From Paracoccus sp. S1E-3 (GTDB taxonomy: Bacteria; Pseudomonadota; Alphaproteobacteria; Rhodobacterales; Rhodobacteraceae): a DNA stretch of 64,000 nt. Where the stretch lies: NCBI RefSeq assembly GCF_013868135.1, contig NZ_JACEMU010000015.1:62001-126000 (forward strand), read 5' to 3'. The translations under genes and the position numbers were made by a program. The first letter of the stretch is position 1. Each line of letters opens with the position of its first letter. This document shows positions 35,063-45,056 of the stretch, piece after piece. Under the pieces are notes generated by a model that saw nothing but the letters and a program-made list of their open reading frames with translations, had not been told where the DNA came from and made no database searches.

Positions 35063-37228
35063 TTACACTGCTGCTTTCAGGTCGCTGTGAGAGGGGATGG
35101 TGCCGGCGCGCACAAGATCTGCCGGATCGAGGATGAGCGCGATCTGGCCATCGCCGAGAATGGTTGCGGCGGCGACGCCGGGGATGTTGCCATAACTCTG
35201 GCCGAGGCCTTTGATGACCACCTGCCGCTGTTCCATGATCGCGTCGACGATCAGGGCGGCGCGGCGCCCGTCCTCCTGCGAGATCAGCAACACGATGCCC
35301 GATTGCGCCTTGTGCCGCGCGTCCCGGAAGCCCAGCTGTTGCCCGAGATCGAACAGCGGAACGAACTCGCTGCGGATCCGCATCATCTCGCCCGAGGCGG
35401 AGAGGTGGTGGATATTTCCGGGTTCCAGCCTGGCGGTTTCGATGATCGCGGAGAGCGGGACCACGAGGGTCTGATCGGCGGCCTGCACGACCATGCCGTC
35501 CAGCACCGCAAGGGTGAGCGGCAGCGAGATCGAGAACCTGGTTCCACGACCCGGCGCGCTGGTGATGGTGATCCGGCCGCCAAGCCCGGTGATCGCCGAT
35601 CTGACCACATCCATCCCGACGCCGCGCCCTGACAGGGCCGAGACCTCGGAAACGGTCGAGAAGCCGGGCAGGAACAGCAGATTGTCAATCTCGGAATCCG
35701 AGAGTTGCGCGTCGGGCGCGATCAGCCCCTTGCGGATGGCGATGTCGCGCACCTTCGGGCGGTTGATGCCGGCGCCGTCATCCTCGATTTCGATGAGCAC
35801 GCGGCCCGCGCGGTGACTGGCCGACAGGACGATCAGCCCCTCGGGCGATTTCCCCGCCGCGCGACGTCGTTCCGGCATCTCCAGCCCGTGATCGACGGCG
35901 TTGCGGATCATGTGGGTCAGGGGATCGGCAAGCCGTTCGATGACGGTCTTGTCGACCTCGGTGAAGTCGCCCTCGGTGCGCAGGCGCACCTCCTTGCCGA
36001 CGCTGGCCGAGGCTTCCCGCACGATCCGGGCCATGCGCTGGAACAGCGGCTTGACCGGCTGGGCGCGGATCATCATCACGCTTTCCTGCAGATCCCGCGT
36101 CAGCATCATGAAGGATTCAAGGCCGCTCATGACATCGGACTGATGGCCGATGCCGGCTTTCTCGACGCTCTGCGCCAGCATGGCCTGATTGATGACCAAC
36201 TCGCCCACAAGGTTCACCAGACGGTCGATCTTTTCCAGATCGACGCGAACCGTGGCCGCGGGCTCGTTGGCGCCGGTGGCCTGCGCACCGGCAGTTGCGG
36301 CGCGCGAGGACCGGCCGGCCGCGGGCGCATCAGCCGCATATTCCGCGTTCGCGCCGTCCGTCTGCCCCATATCCGTGGCGGGCGGCGCCGCGGCGGGGTC
36401 CAGGACGGTGGCGGTCGCATCCTCCTGCGCGTCGACCACCAGCGCGGACAGGTCCCCGCCCAAGCCGGCATCGTGGCCCAGAGGCGCGATCTCGATCCGG
36501 CAGACATCGGCCACGAAGTCGAAGACCTGGCGGATGTCGCCCTCGGTCACATCTCCCCGCAAGGTGACATGCCAGGACAGAAGGGGCGTTTCGGCATTCT
36601 CCCCCGTCGGTGCGGGAAGATCGTCGGGGATCAGGCAGCGGATCGTAGCCGCGCCCAGCTGCGACAGGCTGCGGAGGATCAGAAGCGCCTCGTTGCCGCT
36701 GGTATAGAGGCCTGCCTCGGGCGCGAAGGTGATGGACCAGCCCGGCTCACGTTCGGCGTCGTCCGGAGCGGTCGTGACACCGAAATCGAAGGACAGCGCC
36801 ATGGGGGCAAAGTCGATCGCTTCCTCGGGCTGTAAGCCGTCCTCGCCCAGAAGCGTTTCCAGCGCCGCCAGCACAGCCTCGGTGCCGGGGGGGGCGGCAT
36901 CGCCGTCGCGGGTCGCGCGGACGATGTCCTGCAGCAGATCGGCGGTCAGGAAGAACAGCTTGATCGCCTCGGGGGTCGGGTCCAGCCGGCCCGACCGCAC
37001 CTCCTCCATGACGGTTTCGAAGCGATGCGAAAAGCTCACCAGTTCATCCAGCCCGAAGGCCCCGGCGCCACCCTTGATCGAGTGGACGGCGCGGAAGACG
37101 ACGTTGATGGTCTCGGCATCATGGGCGCCTTCGTCCATGACGTTCAGCGCGTCCTGCAGGCTTTCCAGCAGTTCCTCGCATTCGACGAAGAAGGAGGCGC
37201 GGATTTCGGCCATCGGGTCATTGGACAT
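35063..37228 (-). CDS. cheA: Chemotaxis histidine kinase CheA
   Basis: This 721-residue kinase autophosphorylates in response to receptors and passes phosphate to CheY. The domains in order are: Hpt with H49 in VFRAVHSIKGGAGAFG; a P2-like region with Ala/Pro-rich linker to about residue 330; dimerisation helices (KIDRLVNLVGELVINQAML); HATPase with the N-box HMIRNAVDHGLE, G1 and GRGVGMDVV; and a CheW-like P5 domain to the end. The start at 37228 is an ATG before SNDPMAEIR. It is co-transcribed with cheW and the upstream cheY. Confidence 0.95.
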   Translation of the reverse strand: MSNDPMAEIRASFFVECEELLESLQDALNVMDEGAHDAETINVVFRAVHSIKGGAGAFGLDELVSFSHRFETVMEEVRSGRLDPTPEAIKLFFLTADLLQDIVRATRDGDAAPPGTEAVLAALETLLGEDGLQPEEAIDFAPMALSFDFGVTTAPDDAEREPGWSITFAPEAGLYTSGNEALLILRSLSQLGAATIRCLIPDDLPAPTGENAETPLLSWHVTLRGDVTEGDIRQVFDFVADVCRIEIAPLGHDAGLGGDLSALVVDAQEDATATVLDPAAAPPATDMGQTDGANAEYAADAPAAGRSSRAATAGAQATGANEPAATVRVDLEKIDRLVNLVGELVINQAMLAQSVEKAGIGHQSDVMSGLESFMMLTRDLQESVMMIRAQPVKPLFQRMARIVREASASVGKEVRLRTEGDFTEVDKTVIERLADPLTHMIRNAVDHGLEMPERRRAAGKSPEGLIVLSASHRAGRVLIEIEDDGAGINRPKVRDIAIRKGLIAPDAQLSDSEIDNLLFLPGFSTVSEVSALSGRGVGMDVVRSAITGLGGRITITSAPGRGTRFSISLPLTLAVLDGMVVQAADQTLVVPLSAIIETARLEPGNIHHLSASGEMMRIRSEFVPLFDLGQQLGFRDARHKAQSGIVLLISQEDGRRAALIVDAIMEQRQVVIKGLGQSYGNIPGVAAATILGDGQIALILDPADLVRAGTIPSHSDLKAAV

Positions 37229-37239
37229 GGGCGTCCTCC

Positions 37240-37605
37240 TCAGCCGGTGACCATGTGGAGCGAACCGACCAGCTTCTGCGGGTCAAAGGGCTTCACGATC
37301 CAGCCGGTCGCGCCGGCATTGCGCGCGCGCGCCTTCAGCTCGGGCGCGCTTTCGGTGGTCAGCATCAGGATCGGGGTGGCGCGCAGCCGGTCGATCCTGC
37401 GCACCGCCGCGATGAAGCCGAACCCGTCCAGGCGCGGCATGTTCACGTCCGAGATGATGGCATCGGGCTGCATGTGTTCCAGCAGTTCCAGTCCGTGGAT
37501 GCCGTCATCGGCGGTGGTCACGATCATGCCGGCCCCGGTCAGCGAGATGCGCAGCATGTCACGCATCGTCCGGCTGTCGTCGACGGCGAGGATGTTCAGG
37601 CTCAT
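37240..37605 (-). CDS. cheY: CheY-type response regulator (first copy)
   Basis: This 121-residue receiver has D9-D10, phospho-acceptor D53 in IISDVNMPRLDG, a TTES switch region and the conserved lysine in VKPFDP near residue 105. It lies 11 nt upstream of cheA and overlaps the STAS gene by 4 nt. Of the two CheY copies this one is closer in pattern to the operon-leading CheY of alphaproteobacterial che loci. Confidence 0.93.
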   Translation of the reverse strand: MSLNILAVDDSRTMRDMLRISLTGAGMIVTTADDGIHGLELLEHMQPDAIISDVNMPRLDGFGFIAAVRRIDRLRATPILMLTTESAPELKARARNAGATGWIVKPFDPQKLVGSLHMVTG

Positions 37606-37877
37606 GCGGCGGTGTTCCTTGTCAGGTGCGAGGGGTCGACGCCGAACAGCGTCAGCGCGGCGTCGAAATCTGTGGAAGGCGCGACGATCGCGAAGCTGCG
37701 GCCTGCCGCCCGGCAGGATTGCGCGGCTGCCAGCAGCACCTGCAGCGAGAGGCCGCCCAGATGCGTCACGCCCGAGGCGTCCAGTTCGACATCGCCCGCC
37801 AGCGCGGCGATGTCCGACGCAAGCGGTTTCGCGGCCGTCAGGTCCAGCCGCGCCGGAAGCGTCAGCCGCGCCGTCAT
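37602..37877 (-). CDS. STAS domain protein leading the che operon
   Basis: This 91-residue protein resembles anti-sigma-factor-antagonist STAS domains, with LPARLDLTAAKPL, VELDASGVTHLGGLSLQVL and FAIVAPS. A threonine or serine in the SGVTHLGG loop corresponds to the phosphorylated site. Such STAS proteins head che operons in many Rhodobacterales and Rhizobiales; their role there is not clear. The ATG at 37877 is used; an upstream GTG at 37898 is possible but has no SD. It overlaps the cheY start. Confidence 0.82.
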   Translation of the reverse strand: MTARLTLPARLDLTAAKPLASDIAALAGDVELDASGVTHLGGLSLQVLLAAAQSCRAAGRSFAIVAPSTDFDAALTLFGVDPSHLTRNTAA

Positions 37878-38240
37878 CTCTGGCGCCCCGCGGGGCACCG
37901 GCTCGAAAGGGAGTTGCGCATTGTCGCGTCCTTCACGTCAGCACGTTTTGCCTGTTCTAGGCACAGGCGGGTTAAGGCTCGGTTGACGCGGACGGAAAAT
38001 GATGTCGCGTGCGGCCTCTCCCGTGCCCGATGAAATTAAAACTTGAACCATTCGCGCGGACCGGCGCGAAGCCCCCGCGCCGCGATGCAGAGGAGGCTTG
38101 CAAAGCGGGCGGATTTGGCCTAAAGGCACCGCACTTCACAGGCAGAGGCGGGCCCGCCGGGGAGAAATCCCGGACAGGTCCACCGGTTGGGGGCGACCCT
38201 GAGACCCTCTGCCAAGGCGTAAACCGGAAAGGAAACCGAC
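37878..38240. other. Divergent promoter region between the che operon and rpsB
   Basis: No gene is supported. It carries a sigma-70-like promoter before rpsB (38098-38126) and a leader of about 110 nt that could hold ribosomal-protein autoregulation, although no specific fold was recognised. The che promoter must lie near the left end, where the sequence is AT-richer (37920-37990). Confidence 0.5.
38098..38126 (+). promoter_or_regulatory. rpsB: Candidate sigma-70 promoter of rpsB
   Basis: TTGCAA (38098-38103) and TAAAGG (38121-38126) are 17 bp apart, matching the form of a housekeeping promoter in alphaproteobacteria. It leaves a leader of about 105 nt before the rpsB ATG. Confidence 0.4.
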
Positions 38241-39017
38241 ATGGCGCTTCCCGAATTCTCCATGCGTCAGCTGCTTGAAGCTGGCGTTCACTATGGCCAC
38301 CAGACCCAGCGCTGGAACCCGCGCATGGCGCCCTATATCTATGGCGACCGCAACGGCATCCACATTCTGGACCTGACCCAGACCGTTCCGATGCTGGAAC
38401 AGGCGCTGAAAGTCATCCGTGACACCGTCGCCAAAGGCGGCCGGGTGCTGTTCGTCGGCACCAAGCGTCAGGCGCAGAAATCGGTCGCCGACGCGGCTGA
38501 AAAATCGGCGCAATTCTACATGAATCACCGTTGGCTGGGCGGCACGCTGACCAACTGGAAGACCGTGTCGCAGTCGATCAACCGCCTGAAGGCGATTGAC
38601 GAGACGATGGCGCATGGCGCCGAAGGCCTGACCAAGAAAGAACGTCTGCAGCTGGAGCGCGAGCAGGCCAAACTGCAGGCCTCCCTGGGCGGTATCCGCG
38701 AAATGGGCGGTCTGCCGGACCTGCTGTTCGTGATCGACGTGAACAAGGAAGACCTGGCCATCCTGGAAGCCAAGAAACTGGGCATCCCGGTTGTGGCCGT
38801 GGTTGACACCAACACCTCGCCCGAAGGCGTGGATTACATCATTCCGGGCAATGACGACGCCGCCCGCGCCATCGCGCTGTATTGCGATCTGGCCAGCCGC
38901 GCCGCACTTGACGGGATGACCGCGCAGATGGGCGCCGCCGGCGTTGATCTGGGTGCCCTGGCCGAGACCCCGGCCGAGGATCTGGACGAGACCGTCGCCG
39001 CCGAATCCGACGCCTGA
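38241..39017 (+). CDS. rpsB: 30S ribosomal protein S2
   Basis: This 258-residue protein is a small-subunit component that bridges the head and body of the 30S subunit. The family start [22 protein letters not shown] is preserved, with [14 protein letters not shown] and [30 protein letters not shown] precedes the ATG. tsf follows 70 nt downstream with a hairpin between, the usual rpsB-tsf unit. Confidence 0.98.
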   Translation: MALPEFSMRQLLEAGVHYGHQTQRWNPRMAPYIYGDRNGIHILDLTQTVPMLEQALKVIRDTVAKGGRVLFVGTKRQAQKSVADAAEKSAQFYMNHRWLGGTLTNWKTVSQSINRLKAIDETMAHGAEGLTKKERLQLEREQAKLQASLGGIREMGGLPDLLFVIDVNKEDLAILEAKKLGIPVVAVVDTNTSPEGVDYIIPGNDDAARAIALYCDLASRAALDGMTAQMGAAGVDLGALAETPAEDLDETVAAESDA

Positions 39018-39042
39018 TTTCGCGCGTCATTGAAACGTCACC

Positions 39043-39063
39043 GGGCGGGACTATGTCCCGTCC
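39043..39063 (+). other. Hairpin between rpsB and tsf
   Basis: GGGCGGGAC pairs with GTCCCGTCC (one G-U) around TAT. There is no T-run, so it may slow polymerase or stabilise the rpsB message rather than end it. Confidence 0.45.
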
Positions 39064-39087
39064 GATTTCCATAGAAGGAGAGACCAA

Positions 39088-39999
39088 ATGGCGATCACCG
39101 CTCAGATGGTGAAGGAACTGCGCGAATCCACCGGCGCAGGCATGATGGACGCGAAAAAAGCGCTGACCGAGACCAATGGCGACATGGAAGCCGCCGTTGA
39201 CTGGCTGCGCACCAAGGGCCTGGCCAAGGCCGCCAAGAAAGCGGACCGCGTGGCCGCCGAAGGTCTGGTGGGCGTGCAGGTCTCGGGCGGCAAGGGTGTC
39301 GCGATCGAGATCAACTCGGAAACCGACTTCGTTGCCAAGAACGCCGATTTCCAGCAGCTGGTCCGCGAGATCACCGAAGTTGCGCTGGAAACCGCGACCG
39401 ATGTCGAAGTGCTGCGCGCCACGCATCTGAACGGCAAGCCCGTTTCGGAAGTGCTGACCGACGCCATCGCCCGCATCGGCGAAAACATGACCCTGCGCCG
39501 GATGCACGTTCTGGAAGGCGACACCGTGGTGTCCTATGTCCATAACGCCGCGACCGACGGCATGGGCAAGATCGGCGTGCTGGTCGCGCTGAACGGCCCG
39601 ACCGAAAAGGCGCAGGAAATCGGCAAGCAATTCGCCATGCACATCGCCGCGACCAACCCGGTTTCGCTGTCGGAAGCGACGCTGGACCCGGTCGTGCTGG
39701 AGCGTGAGCTGCAGGTCCAGACCGCCAAAGCGCTGGAAGAAAACGCCTCGTCCGACAAGCCGAAGCCCGAAGCGGTGATCCAGAACAACATCATCCCGGG
39801 CCGGATGAAGAAGTTCGTGGCGGAAAACACGCTGCTGGGCCAGCCTTTCGTGATCAACCCCGACCTGACGGTCGAGCAGGCCGCGAAAGAAGCTGGCGTC
39901 GAAATCACCGGCTATGCCCGCGTGATGGTCGGCGACGGCATCGAGAAGAAAGAAGAAGATTTCGCCGCCGAGGTCGCCAAGACCCTCAAGGGCGCCTGA
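39088..39999 (+). CDS. tsf: Elongation factor Ts
   Basis: EF-Ts (303 residues) exchanges GDP for GTP on EF-Tu. The N-terminal UBA-like domain ([19 protein letters not shown]) and the core TDFVAKN motif are intact, and the length fits the family. GAAGGAGAGACC precedes the ATG. A strong terminator follows. Confidence 0.98.
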   Translation: MAITAQMVKELRESTGAGMMDAKKALTETNGDMEAAVDWLRTKGLAKAAKKADRVAAEGLVGVQVSGGKGVAIEINSETDFVAKNADFQQLVREITEVALETATDVEVLRATHLNGKPVSEVLTDAIARIGENMTLRRMHVLEGDTVVSYVHNAATDGMGKIGVLVALNGPTEKAQEIGKQFAMHIAATNPVSLSEATLDPVVLERELQVQTAKALEENASSDKPKPEAVIQNNIIPGRMKKFVAENTLLGQPFVINPDLTVEQAAKEAGVEITGYARVMVGDGIEKKEEDFAAEVAKTLKGA

Positions 40000-40019
40000 T
40001 CTTTTTCGGATCTGACGGA

Positions 40020-40048
40020 AACGCCGGCTCATCTGGGCCGGCGTTTTT
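40020..40048 (+). terminator. Intrinsic terminator after tsf
   Basis: AACGCCGGC (40020-40028) pairs with GCCGGCGTT (40037-40045), an 8-nt loop, followed by a T-run. Confidence 0.9.
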
Positions 40049-40104
40049 CATTGCGCCATCCGGTGCCTGCATGGCACATCCGACCGGAGAGGAACGAGGA
40101 CCAC

Positions 40105-40689
40105 ATGCCCTTCACCATCGCCATCGACGGACCTGCGGCCTCGGGCAAGGGGACCATCGCGCGCGCGCTGTCGCGGCGTTTCGGCTTTCACCATCTGGAT
40201 ACCGGGCTGCTGTATCGCGCGGTGGGGGCCAAGGGCGGCGATCCGGTCGAGGCGGCGCAGACGCTGAATTCCGACGATCTGGCCCGCCCCGATCTGCGCA
40301 CGAACGAAGCCGGCCAGGCCGCCAGCCGCGTTGCCGCCATCCCCGAGGTGCGGCTGGCGCTGATCGAATTTCAGCGCCGTTTTGCCGGGCTGGAACCGGG
40401 GGCGGTGCTGGATGGGCGTGATATCGGCACGGTGATCTGCCCGCAGGCGGAACTGAAGCTGTATGTGGTCGCCTCGGACGAGGTACGGGCGGGCCGGCGC
40501 GCAACCGAACTGGGCGCCGATCCGGCCGAGACGCTGGCGGCTTTGCGCGAACGCGATGCCCGCGATTCGGCGCGGGCGACGGCGCCGCTGCGCCCGGCGG
40601 ATGACGCGGTGATCCTGGACACCACCGACATGACCATCACCGAAGCCGTGTCACGCGCCATCATCGAGGTGCAGATCCGTCGCCGATAG
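40105..40689 (+). CDS. cmk: Cytidylate kinase
   Basis: This 194-residue enzyme phosphorylates CMP and dCMP. The P-loop is [12 protein letters not shown] (residues 8-19). [28 protein letters not shown] and the R-rich lid ([15 protein letters not shown]) follow in family order. The ATG at 40105 has GAGGA close before it. It is short for the family but complete. Usually it sits directly before rpsA; here a leftward dctA gene lies between them. Confidence 0.95.
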   Translation: MPFTIAIDGPAASGKGTIARALSRRFGFHHLDTGLLYRAVGAKGGDPVEAAQTLNSDDLARPDLRTNEAGQAASRVAAIPEVRLALIEFQRRFAGLEPGAVLDGRDIGTVICPQAELKLYVVASDEVRAGRRATELGADPAETLAALRERDARDSARATAPLRPADDAVILDTTDMTITEAVSRAIIEVQIRRR

Positions 40690-40692
40690 AAA

Positions 40693-40726
40693 AAGGCCGC
40701 GCAGGATGCGCGGCCTTGCTGTTTTT
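40693..40726. terminator. Intrinsic terminator between cmk and dctA
   Basis: AAGGCCGCGC (40693-40702) pairs with GCGCGGCCTT (40708-40717) around AGGAT, followed by GCTGTTTTT. AAAA on the left side could serve dctA transcripts as well. Confidence 0.88.
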
Positions 40727-40743
40727 CGGCCATTCGGCGCCCG

Positions 40744-42120
40744 TCAGATCGTCGGGCCGGGACCGGGGATATTGCTGCCGGTCTGCAGATCCTCGACCAC
40801 CAGCACGGTTTCGGGATCGTCCGCCTCGATATCGCTTTCATTGTTCAGCCGCGCGTTCATCTTCTTCACGTCGACGGCGTTTTCCCATTTGCCCACCACG
40901 ATGGTCGCCACGCCATTGCCGATCAGATTGGTCAGCGCGCGGGCTTCCGACATGAAGCGGTCAACGCCCAGGATCAGCGCGATACTGGCCACCGGCACCG
41001 TCCCCAGCGATGCCAGCGTTGCCGCCAGCACGATGAAGCCCGATCCGGTCACCCCCGCCGCCCCCTTGGAGGTCAGAAGCAGGATCCCCACCAGCGCGAT
41101 CTGATGGCTAAGCGTCAGGTCGGTATTGGTGGCCTGGGCCAGGAACACCGCCGCCATGGTCAGATAGATGCAGGTCCCGTCGAGGTTGAAGGAATAGCCG
41201 GTCGGAATGACCAGACCGACGACGGATTTGTCGACGCCCAGGTTTTCCATCTTGGCCAGCATCCGCGGCAGCACCGATTCAGACGAGCTGGTGCCCAGCA
41301 CGATCAGCAGCTCCTCCTTGATATAGCGGATGAACTTGATGATCGAAAAACCGGCGATCCGCGCCACCGTGCCCAGCACCACGAAGATGAAGATCAGGCA
41401 GGTGGCATAGAAGCCCAGCATCAGCGATCCCAGCGCCACCAGCGAATCCAGCCCGTATTTGCCGACCGTGAAGGCCATGGCGCCAAAGGCGCCAATGGGG
41501 GCCACCTTCATCACGATGCCGACCATGCCGAAGAACACATGCGCCACCAGGTCGATCATGTGCAGCAGCGGCTTGCCCTTCTCGCCCAGCCAATGCAGCG
41601 CGAAGGCGAACAGGATCGCGATCAGCAGCACCTGCAGGATCTCGCCCTCGGCGAATGCGCCGACGACGGTATTGGGGATGATGTGCAGCAGATGGTCGAC
41701 AAAGCCCATCTCGGCCGCTTTTTCGGTATAGGTGGCGATGCCCGTGGCATCCAGCGAGGCGGGGTCGATATTCATCCCCACGCCGGGCTTCCAGACGTTC
41801 ACGATGACCAGGCCCACGATCAGCGCGATCGTGGTCATCACCTCGAAATAGATCAGCGCCTTGATGCCGACGCGGCCGACCTTCTTCATGTCTTCCATGC
41901 TGGCGATGCCGTGGACGACGGTGCAGAAGATGATCGGCGCGATCAGCATCTTGATGAGCCGGATGAAGCCGTCCCCCAGCGGTTTCAGCTTCTCGCCAGT
42001 TTCGGGGTAGAAATAACCGACCAGCACGCCAAGCGCGATGGCGCACAGAACCTGAACATAAAGATGACGATACCAGGGACCAGAATGTCCCGGGGTGGAA
42101 GCAGATGCGTTACCAGCCAT
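40744..42120 (-). CDS. dctA: C4-dicarboxylate transporter DctA
   Basis: This 458-residue symporter imports succinate, fumarate and malate with cations. It opens with [20 protein letters not shown], typical of DctA, and carries the [11 protein letters not shown] serine-rich loop, [14 protein letters not shown] and [14 protein letters not shown]. The ATG at 42120 follows CAGGG at a suitable distance; an upstream in-frame ATG is less likely. Its tail (about residues 425-458) is acidic. It differs clearly from the symporter at 6697-8010 and interrupts cmk-rpsA. Confidence 0.93.
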   Translation of the reverse strand: MAGNASASTPGHSGPWYRHLYVQVLCAIALGVLVGYFYPETGEKLKPLGDGFIRLIKMLIAPIIFCTVVHGIASMEDMKKVGRVGIKALIYFEVMTTIALIVGLVIVNVWKPGVGMNIDPASLDATGIATYTEKAAEMGFVDHLLHIIPNTVVGAFAEGEILQVLLIAILFAFALHWLGEKGKPLLHMIDLVAHVFFGMVGIVMKVAPIGAFGAMAFTVGKYGLDSLVALGSLMLGFYATCLIFIFVVLGTVARIAGFSIIKFIRYIKEELLIVLGTSSSESVLPRMLAKMENLGVDKSVVGLVIPTGYSFNLDGTCIYLTMAAVFLAQATNTDLTLSHQIALVGILLLTSKGAAGVTGSGFIVLAATLASLGTVPVASIALILGVDRFMSEARALTNLIGNGVATIVVGKWENAVDVKKMNARLNNESDIEADDPETVLVVEDLQTGSNIPGPGPTI

Positions 42121-42491
42121 GTTGTCGCCCTGGGTTAAAGAATGCACGGCCCTCCCGCTGCCGCGCATGACCGCCATGGCGACAGGCCGTTCATCCAGCC
42201 TGCATCCAAGTCGCGGGACTTGAAAAGAGGGAAACTGACGCTAAGTCATTCTTTGCCGCTTCTGCCGTGATTCTGCTGATTTCGCGGGGGTTGGGGCTGT
42301 TTGCAGGGTTGTGATTTCCGGCGCCTCGGATTATAGCGGCGCCCAAGTCAATCGGATGACATGGCCAGAACAGGCCGCTTTTCTTCGGGTCGGGCGCGTG
42401 CTGCGACCCTTTGTCGTTCCGAAGGGCACCATAAAGACCGGCGGAGCCAACCGTCAGGCCAGTATATCAACGTAAAGGAAACTGAAAGCTT
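42121..42491. other. Divergent region between dctA and rpsA
   Basis: No gene is supported. It must hold both promoters; a TATAGC stretch near 42332 could be a -10 element for rpsA. Its AT content is higher than that of the flanking genes. No palindrome stands out. Confidence 0.45.
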
Positions 42492-44171
42492 ATGGCTGAA
42501 CGCACAAGCATGGAAGAGTTCGAGGCGCTGCTGAATGAAAGCCTCGAAATCGACACCCCCGATGAGGGTTCTGTCGTCAAAGGCCGGGTCATCGCCATCG
42601 AGGCGGGTCAGGCCATCATCGATGTCGGCTACAAGATGGAAGGCCGCGTCGATCTGAAAGAATTCGCGAACCCCGGCGAAGACGCGACCATCAAGGTCGG
42701 CGACGAAGTCGAGGTCTATCTGGACCGCGTCGAGAACGCCCGTGGCGAGGCCTCGATCTCGCGCGAGAAGGCCCGCCGCGAGGAAGCCTGGGACCGTCTG
42801 GAAAAAGCCTATGCCGCGGAAGAGCGCGTCGACGGCGCCATCTTCGGCCGCGTCAAGGGTGGCTTCACCGTCGATCTGGGTGGCGCTGTCGCCTTCCTGC
42901 CCGGTTCGCAGGTTGACGTGCGCCCGGTGCGCGACGCCGGCCCGCTGATGGGTCTGAAGCAGCCCTTCCAGATCCTGAAAATGGACCGCCGCCGTGGCAA
43001 CATCGTTGTCTCGCGCCGCGCCATCCTGGAAGAAAGCCGCGCCGAACAGCGCGCCGAAGTCATCAGCAACCTGACCGAAGGCCAGGTGGTCGACGGCGTG
43101 GTCAAGAACATCACCGAATACGGCGCCTTCGTCGATCTGGGCGGTGTTGACGGCCTGCTGCACGTCACCGACATGGCCTGGCGCCGCGTCAACCACCCCT
43201 CGGAAATCCTGTCGATCGGCGAGACCGTCAAGGTTCAGGTCATCAAGATCAACCGCGACAGCCACCGCATCAGCCTGGGCATGAAGCAGCTTCAGGCCGA
43301 TCCGTGGGATACCGTCGCCGACAAGTTCCCGATCGGCTCGGTCCATCAGGGCCGCGTGACCAACATCACCGATTACGGCGCCTTCGTCGAACTGGAAGCC
43401 GGTATCGAGGGTCTGGTCCACGTCTCGGAAATGAGCTGGACCAAGAAGAACGTCCACCCCGGCAAGATCGTCTCGACCTCGCAGGAAGTCGACGTGATGG
43501 TGCTGGAAATCGACGAAGCCAAGCGCCGGGTCAGCCTGGGTCTGAAGCAGACGCAGCGCAACCCGTGGGAAGTCTTCGCCGAGACTCACCCGACCGGCAC
43601 CGTCATCGAAGGCGAAGTCAAGAACATCACCGAATTCGGTCTGTTCATCGGTCTCGACGGCGATATCGACGGCATGGTCCACCTGTCGGACCTCTCGTGG
43701 GATGCCCGTGGCGAGGACGCCATTCAGGACTTCCGCAAGGGCGATGTCGTGAAGGCCGTCGTGCAGGAAGTCGATGTCGAGAAAGAGCGTATCTCGCTTT
43801 CGATCAAGGCGCTGGAAAACGACGCCATGGCCGAAGCTGTTGAGGGCGTGAAGCGCGGGGATGTCATCACCGTGACCGTGACCGCCATCGAAGACGGCGG
43901 GATCGAGGTGGAATATAACGGCGCCAAGTCGTTCATCCGCCGCTCGGATCTGGCCCGCGACCGTCAGGACCAGCGTCCCGAGCGCTTCGGCGTGGGCGAC
44001 CATGTCGACGTGCGCGTGACCAATATCGACGCCAAATCGCGTCGTCTGGGCCTGTCGATCAAAGCCCGCGAAATCGCCGAGGAAAAAGAAGCCGTCGAAC
44101 AGTATGGCAGCTCTGATTCGGGCGCCTCGCTGGGCGATATCCTGGGCGCTGCGCTGAAGAACCGCGAATAA
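42492..44171 (+). CDS. rpsA: 30S ribosomal protein S1
   Basis: This 559-residue S1 protein has six OB-fold S1 repeats, each with the pattern V-G-x-V...G-A-F-V-D (for example VKNITEYGAFVDLGGVDGLLHVTDM and VTNITDYGAFVELEAGIEGLVHVSEM). It binds mRNA and aids initiation. AAAGGAAACTG precedes the ATG. A 13-bp terminator follows, so rpsA is probably monocistronic. Confidence 0.98.
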   Translation: MAERTSMEEFEALLNESLEIDTPDEGSVVKGRVIAIEAGQAIIDVGYKMEGRVDLKEFANPGEDATIKVGDEVEVYLDRVENARGEASISREKARREEAWDRLEKAYAAEERVDGAIFGRVKGGFTVDLGGAVAFLPGSQVDVRPVRDAGPLMGLKQPFQILKMDRRRGNIVVSRRAILEESRAEQRAEVISNLTEGQVVDGVVKNITEYGAFVDLGGVDGLLHVTDMAWRRVNHPSEILSIGETVKVQVIKINRDSHRISLGMKQLQADPWDTVADKFPIGSVHQGRVTNITDYGAFVELEAGIEGLVHVSEMSWTKKNVHPGKIVSTSQEVDVMVLEIDEAKRRVSLGLKQTQRNPWEVFAETHPTGTVIEGEVKNITEFGLFIGLDGDIDGMVHLSDLSWDARGEDAIQDFRKGDVVKAVVQEVDVEKERISLSIKALENDAMAEAVEGVKRGDVITVTVTAIEDGGIEVEYNGAKSFIRRSDLARDRQDQRPERFGVGDHVDVRVTNIDAKSRRLGLSIKAREIAEEKEAVEQYGSSDSGASLGDILGAALKNRE

Positions 44172-44192
44172 GCCTCCAGGCAGTTTGCACTG

Positions 44193-44228
44193 ACCCGCCC
44201 CCGGCCGAACGCCGGGGGCGGGTTTTTT
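44193..44228 (+). terminator. Intrinsic terminator after rpsA
   Basis: ACCCGCCCCCGGC (44193-44205) pairs perfectly with GCCGGGGGCGGGT (44211-44223) around CGAAC, followed by TTTTTT. Confidence 0.95.
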
Positions 44229-44346
44229 CATGCCGCGCCGAAAAACCCGGCAGGTGGCTGCAACCAAATGAAAATTTTCGCGTTTCCTCTTTTACTGGCC
44301 CTCGTGATGGACTTATTCTGGGGGCGCGCATCGTTTTGGGGGTAAC

Positions 44347-44631
44347 ATGATCCGTTCGGAACTCATCCAGAAGATCGCCGAGGAAAATCCGCATCTCATC
44401 CAGAGAGACGTGGATCGCATCGTTTCGACGATCTTCGACGAAGTGATTGACGCGATGGCCCGTGGCGAGCGGGTCGAGCTGCGCGGTTTTGGTGCGTTTT
44501 CGGTGAAGAAGCGTGATGCCCGGACCGGTCGAAACCCCCGCACCGGCGAATCCGTCCCGGTCGAGGAAAAGCATGTGCCCTTCTTCAAGACCGGCAAGCT
44601 GCTGCGCGACAGGTTGAACGGCGACGCCTGA
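44347..44631 (+). CDS. ihfB: Integration host factor beta subunit
   Basis: This 94-residue DNA-bending protein starts [21 protein letters not shown] and carries [18 protein letters not shown] and [21 protein letters not shown], the IHF/HU beta-arm signature. It pairs with IhfA (not in this window). TGGGGGTAAC precedes the ATG. Confidence 0.97.
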   Translation: MIRSELIQKIAEENPHLIQRDVDRIVSTIFDEVIDAMARGERVELRGFGAFSVKKRDARTGRNPRTGESVPVEEKHVPFFKTGKLLRDRLNGDA

Positions 44632-44668
44632 TCTGGCACATCAAGGTATCTCTACCTGAGGGAAACCC

Positions 44669-45055
44669 ATGCGCTTCATCCGCCTTCTGTTCGTCCTGAC
44701 GCTCGCCGTCATTCTGCTGGCCATCGCGCTTGCCAATCGGGGTGCCGTGACGCTGAAGGCCTTTCCAGCCAGTCTCGACCAGTATTTCGGCGGCAGCTGG
44801 CAGATCACCCTGCCGCTGTTTCTGGTGATCTTCGTGGCCATCGTCTTCGGCATCATCGTCGGCTTCATCTGGGAATGGTTGCGGGAGGCGCATATCCGCA
44901 GCGAGGCCGCGCGCCGCACGGCCGAGGTGGCGCGCCTGGAACGCGAGGTCGGCGCGCTCCGCGACCAGCACAAGGCCCCGCGCGACGAGGTGCTGGCCAT
45001 CCTTGACAATCCCAGGCCCGTGGCCTCGGGCACGACGCTTCCCGCGCCGCGCTGA
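44669..45055 (+). CDS. LapA-domain membrane protein
   Basis: This 128-residue protein has two hydrophobic helices (about residues 4-22 and 49-70) and a cytoplasmic coiled-coil-like tail ([22 protein letters not shown]). The LapA family (DUF1049) sits between ihfB and trpF in many Rhodobacterales. In E. coli LapA helps regulate lipopolysaccharide assembly; the same role here is inferred. The start has ACCTGAGGG upstream. trpF starts 1 nt after its stop. Confidence 0.85.
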   Translation: MRFIRLLFVLTLAVILLAIALANRGAVTLKAFPASLDQYFGGSWQITLPLFLVIFVAIVFGIIVGFIWEWLREAHIRSEAARRTAEVARLEREVGALRDQHKAPRDEVLAILDNPRPVASGTTLPAPR

Positions 45056-45056
45056 C

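Noticed and set aside
37602..37898. GTG start at 37898 for the STAS gene
   Set aside because: No SD lies before it, and the ATG at 37877 aligns with the normal STAS N-terminus.
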